From an uncultured Acidobacteriia bacterium (lineage in GTDB: Bacteria; Acidobacteriota; Terriglobia; Bryobacterales; Bryobacteraceae): a stretch of 40,320 nucleotides of DNA. The notes beneath the pieces were generated by a model. That model made no database searches, was not told the origin of the DNA, and saw only the letters and a list, made by a program, of their open reading frames with translations. The first letter of the stretch is position 1. Each line of letters begins with the position of its first letter. A program made the translations under genes and the position numbers. This document shows positions 6,951 through 16,683 of this stretch, piece after piece. Location of the stretch: NCBI GenBank assembly GCA_903925975.1, contig CAIYHG010000187.1, forward strand, positions 1 through 40,320, in the 5' to 3' direction.

Positions 6951-9900
6951 ACCTCGTAGATAGCCGGATAAACCACCAACTCAAGAATGAAGGAGGTGAA
7001 GATGCCGCCGATCATCGGGGCCGCAATGCGCTTCATCACATCGGCTCCGGCCCCCGCCGACCACATGATCGGGATCAGCCCCATGAACATCGTGGCCACG
7101 GTCATAAACTTGGGCCGGATGCGTTTGACGGCGCCGTGCATGATCGCCTCCCGCAAGTCCTGCAGGCTGCCCAGCCGGCCTTCCTTCTTCGCCTGGTCGT
7201 GCGCCAAATCCAGATACAGCATCATGAAGACGCCCGTTTCGGCATCCACGCCGAGCAGCGCGATCAGGCCCACCCAAACGCCGATGCTCATGTTGTAGCC
7301 CAGAAGGTGCAGGAACCAGACGGCGCCCACCGCCGAAAACGGCACCGCCAGAATGATGATCAGCGTCTTCGTCATCGACTTGGTATTGACGTAGAGCAGC
7401 ATCACGATCAGGAAGAGCGTCAGAGGAAGCACGACCTTCAACTTCTCGCGGACCCGCTGCATCGCTTCATACTGCCCGCTCCAGACCAACGTGTATCCCG
7501 GAGGCAGTTTCACGGTGTTGCGAACCGCGGCTTTGGCCTCATCCACATAGCCGCCCACGTCGCGCCCGGCCACGTCCACGTACACGTAGCCGTTGAGCAT
7601 CCCGTTCTCGTCGCGCAGCATGCCGGGGCCGCTTACCGTGCGAATTTGGGCGAGTTGCGAGAGGGGGATTTGCGTCTGCCCGCCCATCGCCGGAACCAGC
7701 ACCCTGGCCAGCTTGTCCGGGTCGCTGCGATATTCCCGCATGTAACGCACGTTGACCGCGTAACGTTCGCGGCCCTCGACGGTGGTGGTGACGTTCTCGC
7801 CGCCGATGGCGCTCATCACCACATCCTGCGCCTCGTCGATGGAGAGGCCGTAACGGGCCAGCGCATCGCGATTCCAGTCGAAATCTAGGAAGTAACCGCC
7901 GCTGGTCCGTTCGGCAAACACGCTGCGGGTCCCCTGCACCTTGGGCAGCGCGGCTTCGATTTCCGTTCCGATGCTCTCGATCTTCTTGATATCCGCGCCG
8001 TAGATCTTGATGCCCACAGGGGTGCGGATTCCGGTGGTCAGCATATCCACGCGCCCCTTGATGGGCATAGTCCAGGCATTCGAGGCGCCCGGGATCTTGA
8101 GGGCCTCGTTCATTTCCTCCACAAGCCGATCCGTGGAGATGTGGTCCGGAGTGAAGCGGCGGAAGACGCTTTTCGCCCAATCCGGCGCCAACGAGGAATA
8201 CCACGTGTCCGCTTTACGCCATTCGTTTTCCGGTTTCAGAACGATCACGGTTTCCATCATGGAGAGCGGCGCCGGGTCGGTGGAGGTTTCCGCGCGCCCC
8301 GCTTTTCCGAGCACGGTCTGTACCTCTGGAAACCGCATGATCAACTTGTCCTGCACTTGCAGAAGCTGTTGCGCCTGCGTCACCGAGATCCCTGGGAGCG
8401 TCGATGGCATGAAGAGCAGCGTGCCTTCGTCGAGCGGGGGCATGAACTCCGAACCCAACTTTTGGAACACCGGCACGGTCGCCATCACAACGGCGAGCGC
8501 CCCCGCGATCACAAACCATTTCCAACGCAGCGACCACGCGCAAACCGGCGCGTAGAGCCGGATGAGAACTCTGCTGATCGGGTGGGTCTCTTCCGAGTGG
8601 ATCTTGCCCACCAGCACAGCATTCGCCGCGCGTGTGATCCAGCGCGGACGGAACTCGAAGTTCTTCATGTGGGTGAAGAGCAGCCGCATGGCCGGGTCCA
8701 GGGTGATGGCCAGCGCCGCCGCGATGATCATCGAGAAATTCTTCGTGTACGCCAGCGGCTTAAAGAGGCGGCCCTCCTGCGCCTCCAGAGTCAAGACCGG
8801 AAGGAATGCCACGGCGATCACCAGCAGCGCAAAGAAACTGGGGCCGCCCACATCCTTGACGGCATCGATCACCACGCGGTGGTAATCCTCCTTGCGCCCC
8901 GTTCGCTCCCACTCTTCCAGCTTCTTGTGCGTCTGCTCCACCACCACGATGGCCGCGTCCACCATTGCGCCCACCGCGATGGCGATGCCGCCCAGCGACA
9001 TGATGTTCGAGGTCAGCCCCATGGCCTTCATGGGAATGAAGGAAATGATTACGGCAATCGGTATCGTGAGAATCGGAATAATAGCGCTGGGAAAATGCCA
9101 GAGGAAGACCAGAATCACCAGGCCAACGATGACCAGCTCCTCGATAAGCGTGTGTTTCAGGTTGTCGATCGAGCGCAGAATCAGATCCGAGCGGTCGTAA
9201 GCCGTCACCACCTTTACTCCCGGCGGCAGCCCGGGTTCGATATCGTGCAACTTCTGCTTTACGCGCTCGATCACCTGTAGCGCGTTCTCGCCCTGGCGCA
9301 TGACGACGATGCCCGCCACCGCATCGCCGGTCCCGTTCCAATCGGCTATGCCGCGCCGTATGTCGGGCCCCAGCATCACCTCTCCCACGTCCGCCACGCG
9401 AATTGGAACTCCGCCTGAGCTCGCCGTCAGAGCGATCTTCCCGATGTCCTCGATGGATTGCGCGTAACCCCTGCCGCGCACCATGTATTCGGCGCCGCTG
9501 TACTCCACCAGCCGTCCGCCAACATCGTTGTTACCGCTGCGAACCGCCTCCACTACTTTGCTGATCGGAATGTTGTAGGCCTGAAGCTTGTTCGGGTCTA
9601 CGTTCACCTGATACTGCCGGACGAACCCGCCCAGCGGCGCCACTTCCGCAACGCCGGGCACCGATTTCAGGTAATAGCGCAGGTACCAATCCTGATAACC
9701 GCGCAGGTCGGCCAAGCTTTGCTTGCCGGTGGTGTCCACCAGGGCATACTGGAACACCCAGCCGACTCCGGTGGCGTCCGGGCCCAGTTCGGTCTTCACG
9801 CCCTGCGGCAGGCGGGGCAACACCGAGGACAAATATTCGAGCGTGCGCGAGCGGGCCCAGTAAATATCCGTGCCCTCGTCGAAGATGATGTAGACGTACG

Positions 9901-10168
9901 AGTAGCCGAAGTCCGAAAACCCGCGAACGTCTTTCACCTTTGGGGCGCCGAGCATCGCGGTCACGATGGGGTACGTGACCTGGTCTTCCATGATGTCCGG
10001 GCTGCGGTCCCACCGCGAATAGACGATCACCTGCGTATCGCTGAGGTCCGGAAGCGCGTCGAGCGGAACGTTCTTCATCGACCAGAGGCCGCCCATCACG
10101 GCGGCACCGACCAGGATGAAGACGATGACCTTGTACTTGGCCGAGAACTCGATGATCGCGTTGATCAT
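6905..10168 (-). CDS. cusA: Heavy-metal RND efflux pump, Cu(I)/Ag(I) type
   Basis: The product (1087 residues) is an inner-membrane proton-driven exporter of the HME-RND family. It has the usual plan: TM1 at the N-terminus (VIVFILVGAAVMGGLW), a large periplasmic loop, a TM cluster, a second loop, and a final TM cluster ending near ELVVYPAIYEVWKWHFG. The TM4 stretch GAMVDAAIVVVEQTHK matches the class known for monovalent Cu/Ag rather than Co/Zn/Cd. Two of the three methionines used for metal in E. coli CusA have counterparts (PLSMMET, VDMLTTG); the third site reads ARYGL, with Leu. The ATG overlaps the adaptor stop by 4 bases (ATGA). No metal-responsive regulator is adjacent. Confidence 0.93.
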   Translation of the reverse strand: MINAIIEFSAKYKVIVFILVGAAVMGGLWSMKNVPLDALPDLSDTQVIVYSRWDRSPDIMEDQVTYPIVTAMLGAPKVKDVRGFSDFGYSYVYIIFDEGTDIYWARSRTLEYLSSVLPRLPQGVKTELGPDATGVGWVFQYALVDTTGKQSLADLRGYQDWYLRYYLKSVPGVAEVAPLGGFVRQYQVNVDPNKLQAYNIPISKVVEAVRSGNNDVGGRLVEYSGAEYMVRGRGYAQSIEDIGKIALTASSGGVPIRVADVGEVMLGPDIRRGIADWNGTGDAVAGIVVMRQGENALQVIERVKQKLHDIEPGLPPGVKVVTAYDRSDLILRSIDNLKHTLIEELVIVGLVILVFLWHFPSAIIPILTIPIAVIISFIPMKAMGLTSNIMSLGGIAIAVGAMVDAAIVVVEQTHKKLEEWERTGRKEDYHRVVIDAVKDVGGPSFFALLVIAVAFLPVLTLEAQEGRLFKPLAYTKNFSMIIAAALAITLDPAMRLLFTHMKNFEFRPRWITRAANAVLVGKIHSEETHPISRVLIRLYAPVCAWSLRWKWFVIAGALAVVMATVPVFQKLGSEFMPPLDEGTLLFMPSTLPGISVTQAQQLLQVQDKLIMRFPEVQTVLGKAGRAETSTDPAPLSMMETVIVLKPENEWRKADTWYSSLAPDWAKSVFRRFTPDHISTDRLVEEMNEALKIPGASNAWTMPIKGRVDMLTTGIRTPVGIKIYGADIKKIESIGTEIEAALPKVQGTRSVFAERTSGGYFLDFDWNRDALARYGLSIDEAQDVVMSAIGGENVTTTVEGRERYAVNVRYMREYRSDPDKLARVLVPAMGGQTQIPLSQLAQIRTVSGPGMLRDENGMLNGYVYVDVAGRDVGGYVDEAKAAVRNTVKLPPGYTLVWSGQYEAMQRVREKLKVVLPLTLFLIVMLLYVNTKSMTKTLIIILAVPFSAVGAVWFLHLLGYNMSIGVWVGLIALLGVDAETGVFMMLYLDLAHDQAKKEGRLGSLQDLREAIMHGAVKRIRPKFMTVATMFMGLIPIMWSAGAGADVMKRIAAPMIGGIFTSFILELVVYPAIYEVWKWHFGLKQELARS

Positions 10169-11451
10169 GGTTTCTTCGGTTCCATGCCGGACGCAGCGGC
10201 TTTCATCTGGCTCTCGGAGTCAATCAGGAAGTTGCCGGAAGTCACGATCCGCTCGCCTCCGCTGAGGCCGGAGAGGATCTGAATTCGGCCGCCCACTCGC
10301 TCGCCAACGGTTACCTGGCGCGGCTCGAAGAGGCCGTTGCCCCGATCCACAAACACGGTCTTCCGTTCGCCGGCATCGAGCACCGCCTCGGCCGGCACGC
10401 TCAACTGCGTGGCCGAGGTCACGCGAAACTCCACGTCGGCGAACATCTCAGGCTTGAGGATCAGGCCCGGGTTATCGATATCGAGCCGAACCTTCAACGT
10501 GCGCGTCACGGGGTCCACCTGCGGCTGGATGTAGTTGACGCGCGCGGAAAACGTCTTTCCCGGAACGGCCTGAAGCGTGACGCTCACGGTCTGGCCCACG
10601 TGAATGTTCGGAGCTTCGTACTCGAACACGTCCGCTATGATCCACACGCGGCTGAGATCCACAATCGTGTACAGGTCAGTGTCGGGCATCACCTTCAATT
10701 GCGGGAACGCTTTGCGGTCCGTGACGTAACCGGAACCGGGCGAGTACACCGTGAAGTTCTTGATCGGCTCGCCGGTCTTGAGCACCTGGTCGATTTGCGC
10801 ATCGCTCAGGTCCCACAACTCCAGCCGCTGGCGCGCCGCCTGAAACAGCGACAGGCTCTGGTCGAACGCCGAGGGCAGGGGATTGCCCTTCATCGTTTCC
10901 CGCGCCTTCGCCGCAAGCAGCAGTTCCCTCTGCGATCCCAGCATTTCCGGGCTGTACACCGTGATCAGCGGCTGCCCCTTCTTAACGAGCTGCCCGGCGT
11001 AATCCACAAACACCTGGTCGATCCACCCTTCCACCTTCGTGTGGACGTGCTGAATCTGCGTCTCGTCTATGGCTACCTTGCCCACGGCGCGAATCGTTCG
11101 CGATCCGGCGCCCTTTTCCACCTCGCCGTACTTCACGCCGATCAGTTGCTGCTTCTCGGGCGTGATTTCCACCGTACCCACGGGCATCGCCGAGAGGCCA
11201 TCCGCACCGGCAGCGGCTGCGGAAGGCCCTCCGCCGTCCGCGTAAACCGGTTCGAGCTTCATGCCGCAATCGGGCGCGATGCCCGGCTTGTCGGATTTGT
11301 AGGCGGGGTGCATCGGGTCCACCCAGTACAGGACCTTGCGGCTGCCTTGGTCGGCGGAGCTCGTCCCGCTCTTGATGGCGCGATAGACGTATCCGCCGAG
11401 GAATGCCGCGGCAATCACAACCAATACTGCAACTGTGCGAATGGCCTTCAT
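10165..11451 (-). CDS. cusB: RND efflux periplasmic adaptor with metal-binding head
   Basis: The product is the membrane-fusion subunit (428 residues) linking the inner-membrane pump to the outer-membrane channel. An N-terminal anchor (TVAVLVVIAAAFLGGYVYRAI) is followed at ~40-75 by a small heavy-metal-binding domain: YWVDPMHP then PGIAPDCGMKLEPVY, whose MHP and CGM motifs carry Met/Cys/His ligands. Then come the lipoyl/hairpin region (HVHTKVEGWIDQVFVDYAGQLVKKGQPL), the beta-barrel (IVDLSRVWIIADVFEYE) and the membrane-proximal domain (GERVGGRIQILSGLSGGERIVTSGNFLIDSE). The gene is preceded by GGAG at a normal distance, starts 10 bases after the outer-membrane gene, and overlaps cusA by 4. Confidence 0.92.
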   Translation of the reverse strand: MKAIRTVAVLVVIAAAFLGGYVYRAIKSGTSSADQGSRKVLYWVDPMHPAYKSDKPGIAPDCGMKLEPVYADGGGPSAAAAGADGLSAMPVGTVEITPEKQQLIGVKYGEVEKGAGSRTIRAVGKVAIDETQIQHVHTKVEGWIDQVFVDYAGQLVKKGQPLITVYSPEMLGSQRELLLAAKARETMKGNPLPSAFDQSLSLFQAARQRLELWDLSDAQIDQVLKTGEPIKNFTVYSPGSGYVTDRKAFPQLKVMPDTDLYTIVDLSRVWIIADVFEYEAPNIHVGQTVSVTLQAVPGKTFSARVNYIQPQVDPVTRTLKVRLDIDNPGLILKPEMFADVEFRVTSATQLSVPAEAVLDAGERKTVFVDRGNGLFEPRQVTVGERVGGRIQILSGLSGGERIVTSGNFLIDSESQMKAAASGMEPKKP

Positions 11452-11461
11452 CTCCGTCGCC

Positions 11462-12712
11462 TCAATCCGTCAAGGGCTGGCCGGTGATTTCTTCCAGGCG
11501 GCTCAGGGCCAGTGAGTAGTTGAGCGCCTCGTCGTAATAGTTCATCTGGTAATCCAGCACCATGGTGAAGTTCGTCAGCACGGAGAGGAAATCCACCGCG
11601 CCCGTTTCGTAGCCGGATAAGGACGATTCCAGCGCCAGATTCCCCTGCGGAACCACGGTTTGCGAGTACAGCTTGGTGAGCTTCAAAGACGCCTGCGCCG
11701 TGGAGTACTCATCCTGAATGCGGAAATGCAACGCCTGGTCCGTAGCCTCGAACGTGCGCCGCGTTTCCGATAGCGCATCCACCTGCTCGTTCACCGCGGC
11801 CCGCTGCTTCCGCCAGAAGTAAATGGGTACTTTGAAGCTGGCCTGAAACTGGTACATGGGCGGCAGTCCGCCTTGGTTGAAATAGCCGCCGCTGAAAGTG
11901 ATGTCGGGGTAGTATGCCTTCCGCGCCGAATTCACCGCCAGTTCGGAGCGCTCGATCATCTTGCGGTCGCGGGCAAGCACGGGCGCGTTCTGTTCGGCCG
12001 CCGCGTAAAGTTCGTCCAGAGTTGAAGCGAGATCTTTCGGGTTCACCGGCTCCGGACGGCCGACAAGGGAGCCGGGCCGCCGGTACAGGATGCTGTTGAT
12101 CTCCGCTTCGCTCGACCTACGGGCCTGCTCCAGTTTCACCAGACGCGTTTCGAGAATACTGACCTGAGTTTGCGCTTTGAGCACGTCCTGCTGCGCGGCC
12201 TTTCCCACGGAGTAGCGCGCCTCGCTCACGCTCACCAACTCGTTCAGCAGTTCGCGAGTTTGAGTGAGCAGGGCCGAGGCGGCGTAGGCGTACTGCAGGC
12301 GGTAGTAGGCCTGCTTCAGCCTGGAAATCACGCCCAGTTCGGTCGCCTGATATTCCTGGAACGCGGCCTCGGCCTCTTTCGAGGCGATCTCGCCGCGCAG
12401 TTTCAATTTGCCGGGGTAGGGAACCTCCTGCGAAAACGTCAGACCGATGTTCGCCGCGGGCTCGCGCCCCAGCCCAAAGCCGGGCAGCGGTTTGCCTACG
12501 CTGGCGTAGCCCAGGGAAATCATTGGGTCGGGCAGGCTGCTCTCCTGGGTGGGTCTCTGGCGGGCGGCTTCGTAGCTCTTTTGCGCCGCGGAAATCTCGG
12601 GGTTGCTCTTCACGGCTTCGCTGGCAAGCTCCCGAAGAGTCAGGGTGGCCGGCGGCGCTTGCGCGGCCGCGGCGGCCGCGAGCGCCAATCCAATCCAGAA
12701 TCCCGGTCTCAA
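11462..12712 (-). CDS. cusC: TolC-family outer-membrane efflux protein
   Basis: This is the outer-membrane channel of the tripartite system. The open frame begins with GTG at 12745, but a TTG at 12710-12712 with GAGG five bases upstream gives a tidy Sec signal (LRPGFWIGLALAAAAAAQA), so I start there; this choice is uncertain. The body has the two TolC repeats: LTLRELASEAVKSNPEISAAQKSYEAARQR and the coiled-coil helix ending in YAASALLTQTRELLNELV, then a second copy from about residue 220 with AEQNAPVLARDRKMIERSELAVNSARKAYYPDI. The C-terminus (LSRLEEITGQPL) is typical. It is the first gene of the efflux operon; cusB follows after 10 bases. No Cys for lipidation is visible near the signal cleavage site. 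Confidence 0.9.
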   Translation of the reverse strand: MRPGFWIGLALAAAAAAQAPPATLTLRELASEAVKSNPEISAAQKSYEAARQRPTQESSLPDPMISLGYASVGKPLPGFGLGREPAANIGLTFSQEVPYPGKLKLRGEIASKEAEAAFQEYQATELGVISRLKQAYYRLQYAYAASALLTQTRELLNELVSVSEARYSVGKAAQQDVLKAQTQVSILETRLVKLEQARRSSEAEINSILYRRPGSLVGRPEPVNPKDLASTLDELYAAAEQNAPVLARDRKMIERSELAVNSARKAYYPDITFSGGYFNQGGLPPMYQFQASFKVPIYFWRKQRAAVNEQVDALSETRRTFEATDQALHFRIQDEYSTAQASLKLTKLYSQTVVPQGNLALESSLSGYETGAVDFLSVLTNFTMVLDYQMNYYDEALNYSLALSRLEEITGQPLTD

Positions 12713-13059
12713 AGCATCCTCACTTTTGGCGGACTCCCCCAACACGGCTAACGCACGGCGCTGCCCAAACCACCGCGGTTCGGTTTATCAATGACTTAGG
12801 CGGTCAATTCCCTGCGGGGAGGCTTGTGCACAGGGTTGGCGTGCCTCACACCAGACAGCAATGCTATCGGGGTGGCTCATTTGGGGCGCCTGGCGCTGTG
12901 ATGCCGCGCCGGGAAAAGCACTGGCGGGGAGTTGCCGGTGGGGTCGACGGAGCTAAAGCGCTAATCAACAAAAATGCCGCCTGGAGGGAGCGGCCAGGTT
13001 CGGCCACTCCCCCCAGACGGCAGGTTCCGGTTAGGAATCCCGGAGTTTCTAAAGGCGGC
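12713..13059. other. Gap between efflux operon and TonB-dependent receptor gene
   Basis: About 350 bases. It contains the terminator of the receptor gene (12966-13022) and the upstream region of the efflux operon. On the minus strand a TTGACC hexamer near 12813 resembles a -35 box, but I see no -10 at proper spacing. No open frame looks coding, and no metal-regulator operator was recognised. Confidence 0.6.
12966..13022 (-). terminator. Rho-independent terminator of the TonB-dependent receptor gene
   Basis: On the minus strand, 38 bases after the receptor stop, a 21-nt arm (13002-13022) pairs with 12975-12995, with a few mismatches, around a 6-nt loop. It is followed immediately by TTTTTGTT (12967-12974). 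Stem plus T-tract is a clear intrinsic terminator for minus-strand transcription. Confidence 0.8.
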
Positions 13060-16000
13060 TTAGAACTTGAAACGCAGCGCGATCTCAACCCTGCGAGGAT
13101 CGAGCACGCTGTCCAGGTTCTTGCTTCCGACGCCGGTCCGATACTGGTTGTATTGGGCAACGGCAGTCGCACTGGGATTCGATTTCAGGTACGTGGCTTG
13201 CAACGCTTCGGGCGTGTTGATGAGACTGGTGCCGGATGCAAAACTGGCTCCGTTCATCTTATAGCTCAAAGCGGTGTTCACATCCTGGAAACGAGGAGAG
13301 TTGAACAGGTTGAAGACGCTGGCGCGCAGCTCGAAGCCAACACCTTCCCTCACCGGGATCTGATGGGTGACGGTGATGTCGTTAGAGAACGTCGAGGGCG
13401 TCAGCAGGTAGTTCCGCGAACCCATGCCATAGCCGCCCGGGGCGGGCAACGTGAACACGCTGGTGTTGAACTGGTGATAGGTGTCCGTAGCCCCGTTCGG
13501 GCTGCTAATCGGGAGGATGCGGGGCGCGATGTCAGGGCTGCCCGTGAAGATCGCGTTCAGGTTGGCCACGGCCGAAGTGCTGTTGGCGTACTGCAGCGTG
13601 AAGCTCGGGGTCTGCAGTCTTCCGCTCATCCAGCCGATCACGTGAGCAAAGCTCCACTGATCGAATATGCCCTTGGCCAGCTTGCTCTTTTGCAGCCCCA
13701 GCAGCGGCGTAAGAGCGGGGATCGCATAGTTGTAGTTGATCGATAACGTCTGGCCGCGCTCGTTGTTGGCTGCGTAACCGGTATACTTCTTCCAGTTGTA
13801 ATAGAAGGGTCCGACGCTCTCGGTACCCGTGATCAGCTTGCCCCAGGTGTAGGCCGACGAGAGAGACAGGCCGTGACTCAGCCGTTTGTTGGCGGTCACC
13901 TGCAGCGAGTTGTAGCGGTTGTTGCCGACCTGCGGGATGGCGTTGAGAGTGCCCAGCCCGACATACGGTCGCATCAGGTTGGCATCCACCGTCTGGGTGC
14001 CGGGCAGCGCGCCCGGGTTCGAAGCGGTGACGCCGCCGGCGAAGTTGTTGCCTGCCAGCCGGGGGTCGATGTATTGCGGCAGGTACGCCGTGCCAGGAAG
14101 AATCTGGTTCAAATTGACCGCGATTACCTGATGGCGCTGAATGTTGCCGACGTAGGCTACGTCGAGAAGGATCCTAAGCGGTATTTCCCGTTGGACCGAG
14201 AGGCTGAAGTCGTAAACGCTCTGCGGCCTCATCGTGCTCGGGTCGTAACCGCCGACATTCCTGGGAGAAATGCGGCTTACGCTGCTGCTGGTCAGAGTTG
14301 AGAAGCTGGTCATGCGATAGTCAACCGAGTTGGCTGTGGCATTTTCGAAAGGCGTGATCGCCTGGCCGATATTCGGCCGGCCGTAGGACCAGCCAAACCC
14401 GCCGCGAACCACGGTATTGGGGCTGACTTGCCATGCGAATCCGCCTCTGGGCGCAACGAGCAGCCAGCGCGGGTTTCCGAGAGCCGACGCCCCCTTCAGG
14501 TCCACGACGCCGTTCATCAGATTGCCCGAGCCGGGTACGATCGAGTACAGCAGCGTATTGAAAACGCTCTTAGCCAGAGGAGAGTTCGGAGACGCCGGGT
14601 CGATCAGCTGGGTCGGGGTTTTCGGGTCGGGAATATAGAAGCGGGGCGCCTGTTTGGGGTCCCACTTGGCGGGGTCGAAGTATCCCGCTTTGGTGATCTC
14701 GGGCCGGGTGTTCTGTTCCCCCGGCATATGGTAGAAGCGCACGCCGTAGTCCAGTGTGAAACTCGGCACCACCTTCCAGGTGTCCTGAAGGAACAAATCC
14801 GTATCCTGGTAGATCGAATACTTCACGCCCGGGTTGTCGATCTGCTGGAACTGGTTGATGGCGCCGAGGACGAAGTTCGCCTGGTTGTACCCCGTGTCAA
14901 AGGCGCTCGCCGTGTTCACGGCGAAGTCGAAGGACCCCTTGGCGGTGGAGTTGTCCCACTCGTTCTTCTTGTTGACGATTACTTGGAGGCCGGCCTTGAA
15001 AACGTGCGAGCCCTTAACCCAGGTCAACTTGTCGGACCATTGATACTCCGGAGCCTTCGCGTACCACGGGGTGCGGCCGAAACCGAAGTTGTAGTATCCC
15101 GTGTTGGTGACAGCCGGCAGGATCTTGATGGTGCTGTTCGTGAGGTACTGGTTCTGCACGTTGGGGTAGACCAGCGGCAAATCGCTGAGACCCACCTGGT
15201 TGCGGTCGATCTTGTTCACGTCGAAGAGGAACAGGCCCGCATGCACGAAGTCGAGCTGCCACGCGAAAAGGCCTTCCATCACTACCGTGGGGGTGAACAT
15301 GTGCGTGACGTTCACCGAGAGCGCGCGATCCGGGCGGTCCCAGCCAGACTGGATCCAGGGCAGGGCGCCGGGGTTGCGCTGATGCTCATAGTCATAGGTG
15401 AAGCGCATGTACGCGCGCGTCTTATCGCTCACGTTCCAATCCAGACGACCTACTGAAAGCCAGCGGTGGTCGTATCCGGAACCGGTGTTCACGTAATTGT
15501 AGGTGAGGTTGTTCGCGTAGTTCGGCTCGGGATAAAGACTGGCGAGCCTTTGCCCGATTGTGTTACCAACCAGCATCGCCGGCGGAATGATGTTGCCCGG
15601 CATCGGAACCGGCGCGCCCGCGGCCTGAGTGCCAGGCATGTAGATCACGGGTTTCGATCCATTGGCTAGCAAGGTTTGCGAGAAATCGCCCTTGCGCTCG
15701 AGTAAGGTCGGGACGAGGTTGGTCGCCGTGTTGGAAGTGCTGGCGATCTTCGGCTCTTCGTGGTTGAGGAAGAGGAACACCTTGTTCTTGAGGACTGGTC
15801 CGCCTACGTTGAGGCCAAGGTAGTTGTAACGGTACTTCGTCCGGGGAAGGCCCGCAATATTGCTGGCGGCGGAGTTCGCGTTCAGCGCTTCATTGCGCAC
15901 ATAATCCCAAATCGTGACGTGATAGTTATTGGTGCCAGACTTGGTGGTCACGTTGATCACGGAACCCGAGCGGTTGCCGTACTCTGCCTGGAAGTTGTTG

Positions 16001-16683
16001 GTCAGAACGGAGATTTCCTGAATCGATTCGAGGCTGGCGGTAACCGTGGTCTTGCCATCCGTGCCGTGGTCGACGTTGCCGCCGCCATCGAGATTCATCT
16101 GTGTGGTGTTGGTGCCCTTGCCGTTAATGCGGAAGTCGCCCAAGCCGTCATAGCCGGCCTCGCGGCCGGTAACGCCCTGGCTGGTTGCCGCCATGGCGCC
16201 CGGGATGACTTTCATCATCGAGATCCACGCGCGGCCCTGCAGCGGCATTTCCGTAACCTGCTTGGATTCGATCGCGTTGTCGCGCACCGCGCTCTCGGTC
16301 GCCAACTGTACGGCTTCCGCCGTAACGTCGATTACCGTAGCCGCGCCGGAGCCGACCTCCAGCTCAACTGAGCCAAGCGCGATGTTATCGAACGCGTTTA
16401 GCGCCAGGTTCGAGAAACTTCGTTCCTTGAACCCGGCTGCCGATATCGTTACGGTGTACGTGCTGGGAACCAGCGACGGTACCATGAACAGTCCGGCTTG
16501 GTTTGTGGCCGTGTTGCGTTCCGAACCCGTGGATACCTGTAATACTTTGATAGTTGCATTCGGAATGCTGGCTTTACTGCTGTCTAATACTGTGCCGGAA
16601 ATGGATCCCAGTCCTGCCTGTCCGAACGCGGCAAACTGGACCACAAAGAAAACAAACAGCAACGCTGCTAATTTCGTCCGCAT
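13060..16683 (-). CDS. TonB-dependent receptor with carboxypeptidase-regulatory-like domain (Oar-like)
   Basis: A 1207-residue outer-membrane protein. A Sec signal (LAALLFVFFVVQFAAFGQAG) is followed at ~25-110 by a carboxypeptidase-regulatory-like beta-sandwich (GSISGTVLDSSKASIPNATI, YTVTISAAGFK). The plug is at ~130-260 (ESKQVTEMPLQGRAW, INGKGTNTTQMNLDGG, FQAEYGNRSGSVINVTTKSGTN), and the rest is a 22-strand-type barrel with many aromatic strand ends, closing in RRVEIALRFKF with the terminal Phe needed for outer-membrane assembly. Such Oar-like receptors are greatly expanded in Acidobacteriota; substrates are mostly unknown, often sugars or peptides. The ATG has a strong site (GAGGAGGATT) directly upstream. 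It is monocistronic, with its own terminator. Confidence 0.93.
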   Translation of the reverse strand: MRTKLAALLFVFFVVQFAAFGQAGLGSISGTVLDSSKASIPNATIKVLQVSTGSERNTATNQAGLFMVPSLVPSTYTVTISAAGFKERSFSNLALNAFDNIALGSVELEVGSGAATVIDVTAEAVQLATESAVRDNAIESKQVTEMPLQGRAWISMMKVIPGAMAATSQGVTGREAGYDGLGDFRINGKGTNTTQMNLDGGGNVDHGTDGKTTVTASLESIQEISVLTNNFQAEYGNRSGSVINVTTKSGTNNYHVTIWDYVRNEALNANSAASNIAGLPRTKYRYNYLGLNVGGPVLKNKVFLFLNHEEPKIASTSNTATNLVPTLLERKGDFSQTLLANGSKPVIYMPGTQAAGAPVPMPGNIIPPAMLVGNTIGQRLASLYPEPNYANNLTYNYVNTGSGYDHRWLSVGRLDWNVSDKTRAYMRFTYDYEHQRNPGALPWIQSGWDRPDRALSVNVTHMFTPTVVMEGLFAWQLDFVHAGLFLFDVNKIDRNQVGLSDLPLVYPNVQNQYLTNSTIKILPAVTNTGYYNFGFGRTPWYAKAPEYQWSDKLTWVKGSHVFKAGLQVIVNKKNEWDNSTAKGSFDFAVNTASAFDTGYNQANFVLGAINQFQQIDNPGVKYSIYQDTDLFLQDTWKVVPSFTLDYGVRFYHMPGEQNTRPEITKAGYFDPAKWDPKQAPRFYIPDPKTPTQLIDPASPNSPLAKSVFNTLLYSIVPGSGNLMNGVVDLKGASALGNPRWLLVAPRGGFAWQVSPNTVVRGGFGWSYGRPNIGQAITPFENATANSVDYRMTSFSTLTSSSVSRISPRNVGGYDPSTMRPQSVYDFSLSVQREIPLRILLDVAYVGNIQRHQVIAVNLNQILPGTAYLPQYIDPRLAGNNFAGGVTASNPGALPGTQTVDANLMRPYVGLGTLNAIPQVGNNRYNSLQVTANKRLSHGLSLSSAYTWGKLITGTESVGPFYYNWKKYTGYAANNERGQTLSINYNYAIPALTPLLGLQKSKLAKGIFDQWSFAHVIGWMSGRLQTPSFTLQYANSTSAVANLNAIFTGSPDIAPRILPISSPNGATDTYHQFNTSVFTLPAPGGYGMGSRNYLLTPSTFSNDITVTHQIPVREGVGFELRASVFNLFNSPRFQDVNTALSYKMNGASFASGTSLINTPEALQATYLKSNPSATAVAQYNQYRTGVGSKNLDSVLDPRRVEIALRFKF

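Noticed and set aside
6872..9280. Long plus-strand open frames antisense to cusA (to 338 and 379 codons)
   Set aside because: They mirror the GC-rich codons of cusA, are His/Arg-rich and non-protein-like, and lack start signals.
14428..15456. 342-codon plus-strand frame antisense to the TonB-dependent receptor
   Set aside because: Shadow of the receptor frame; composition is typical of reverse-complement coding sequence.
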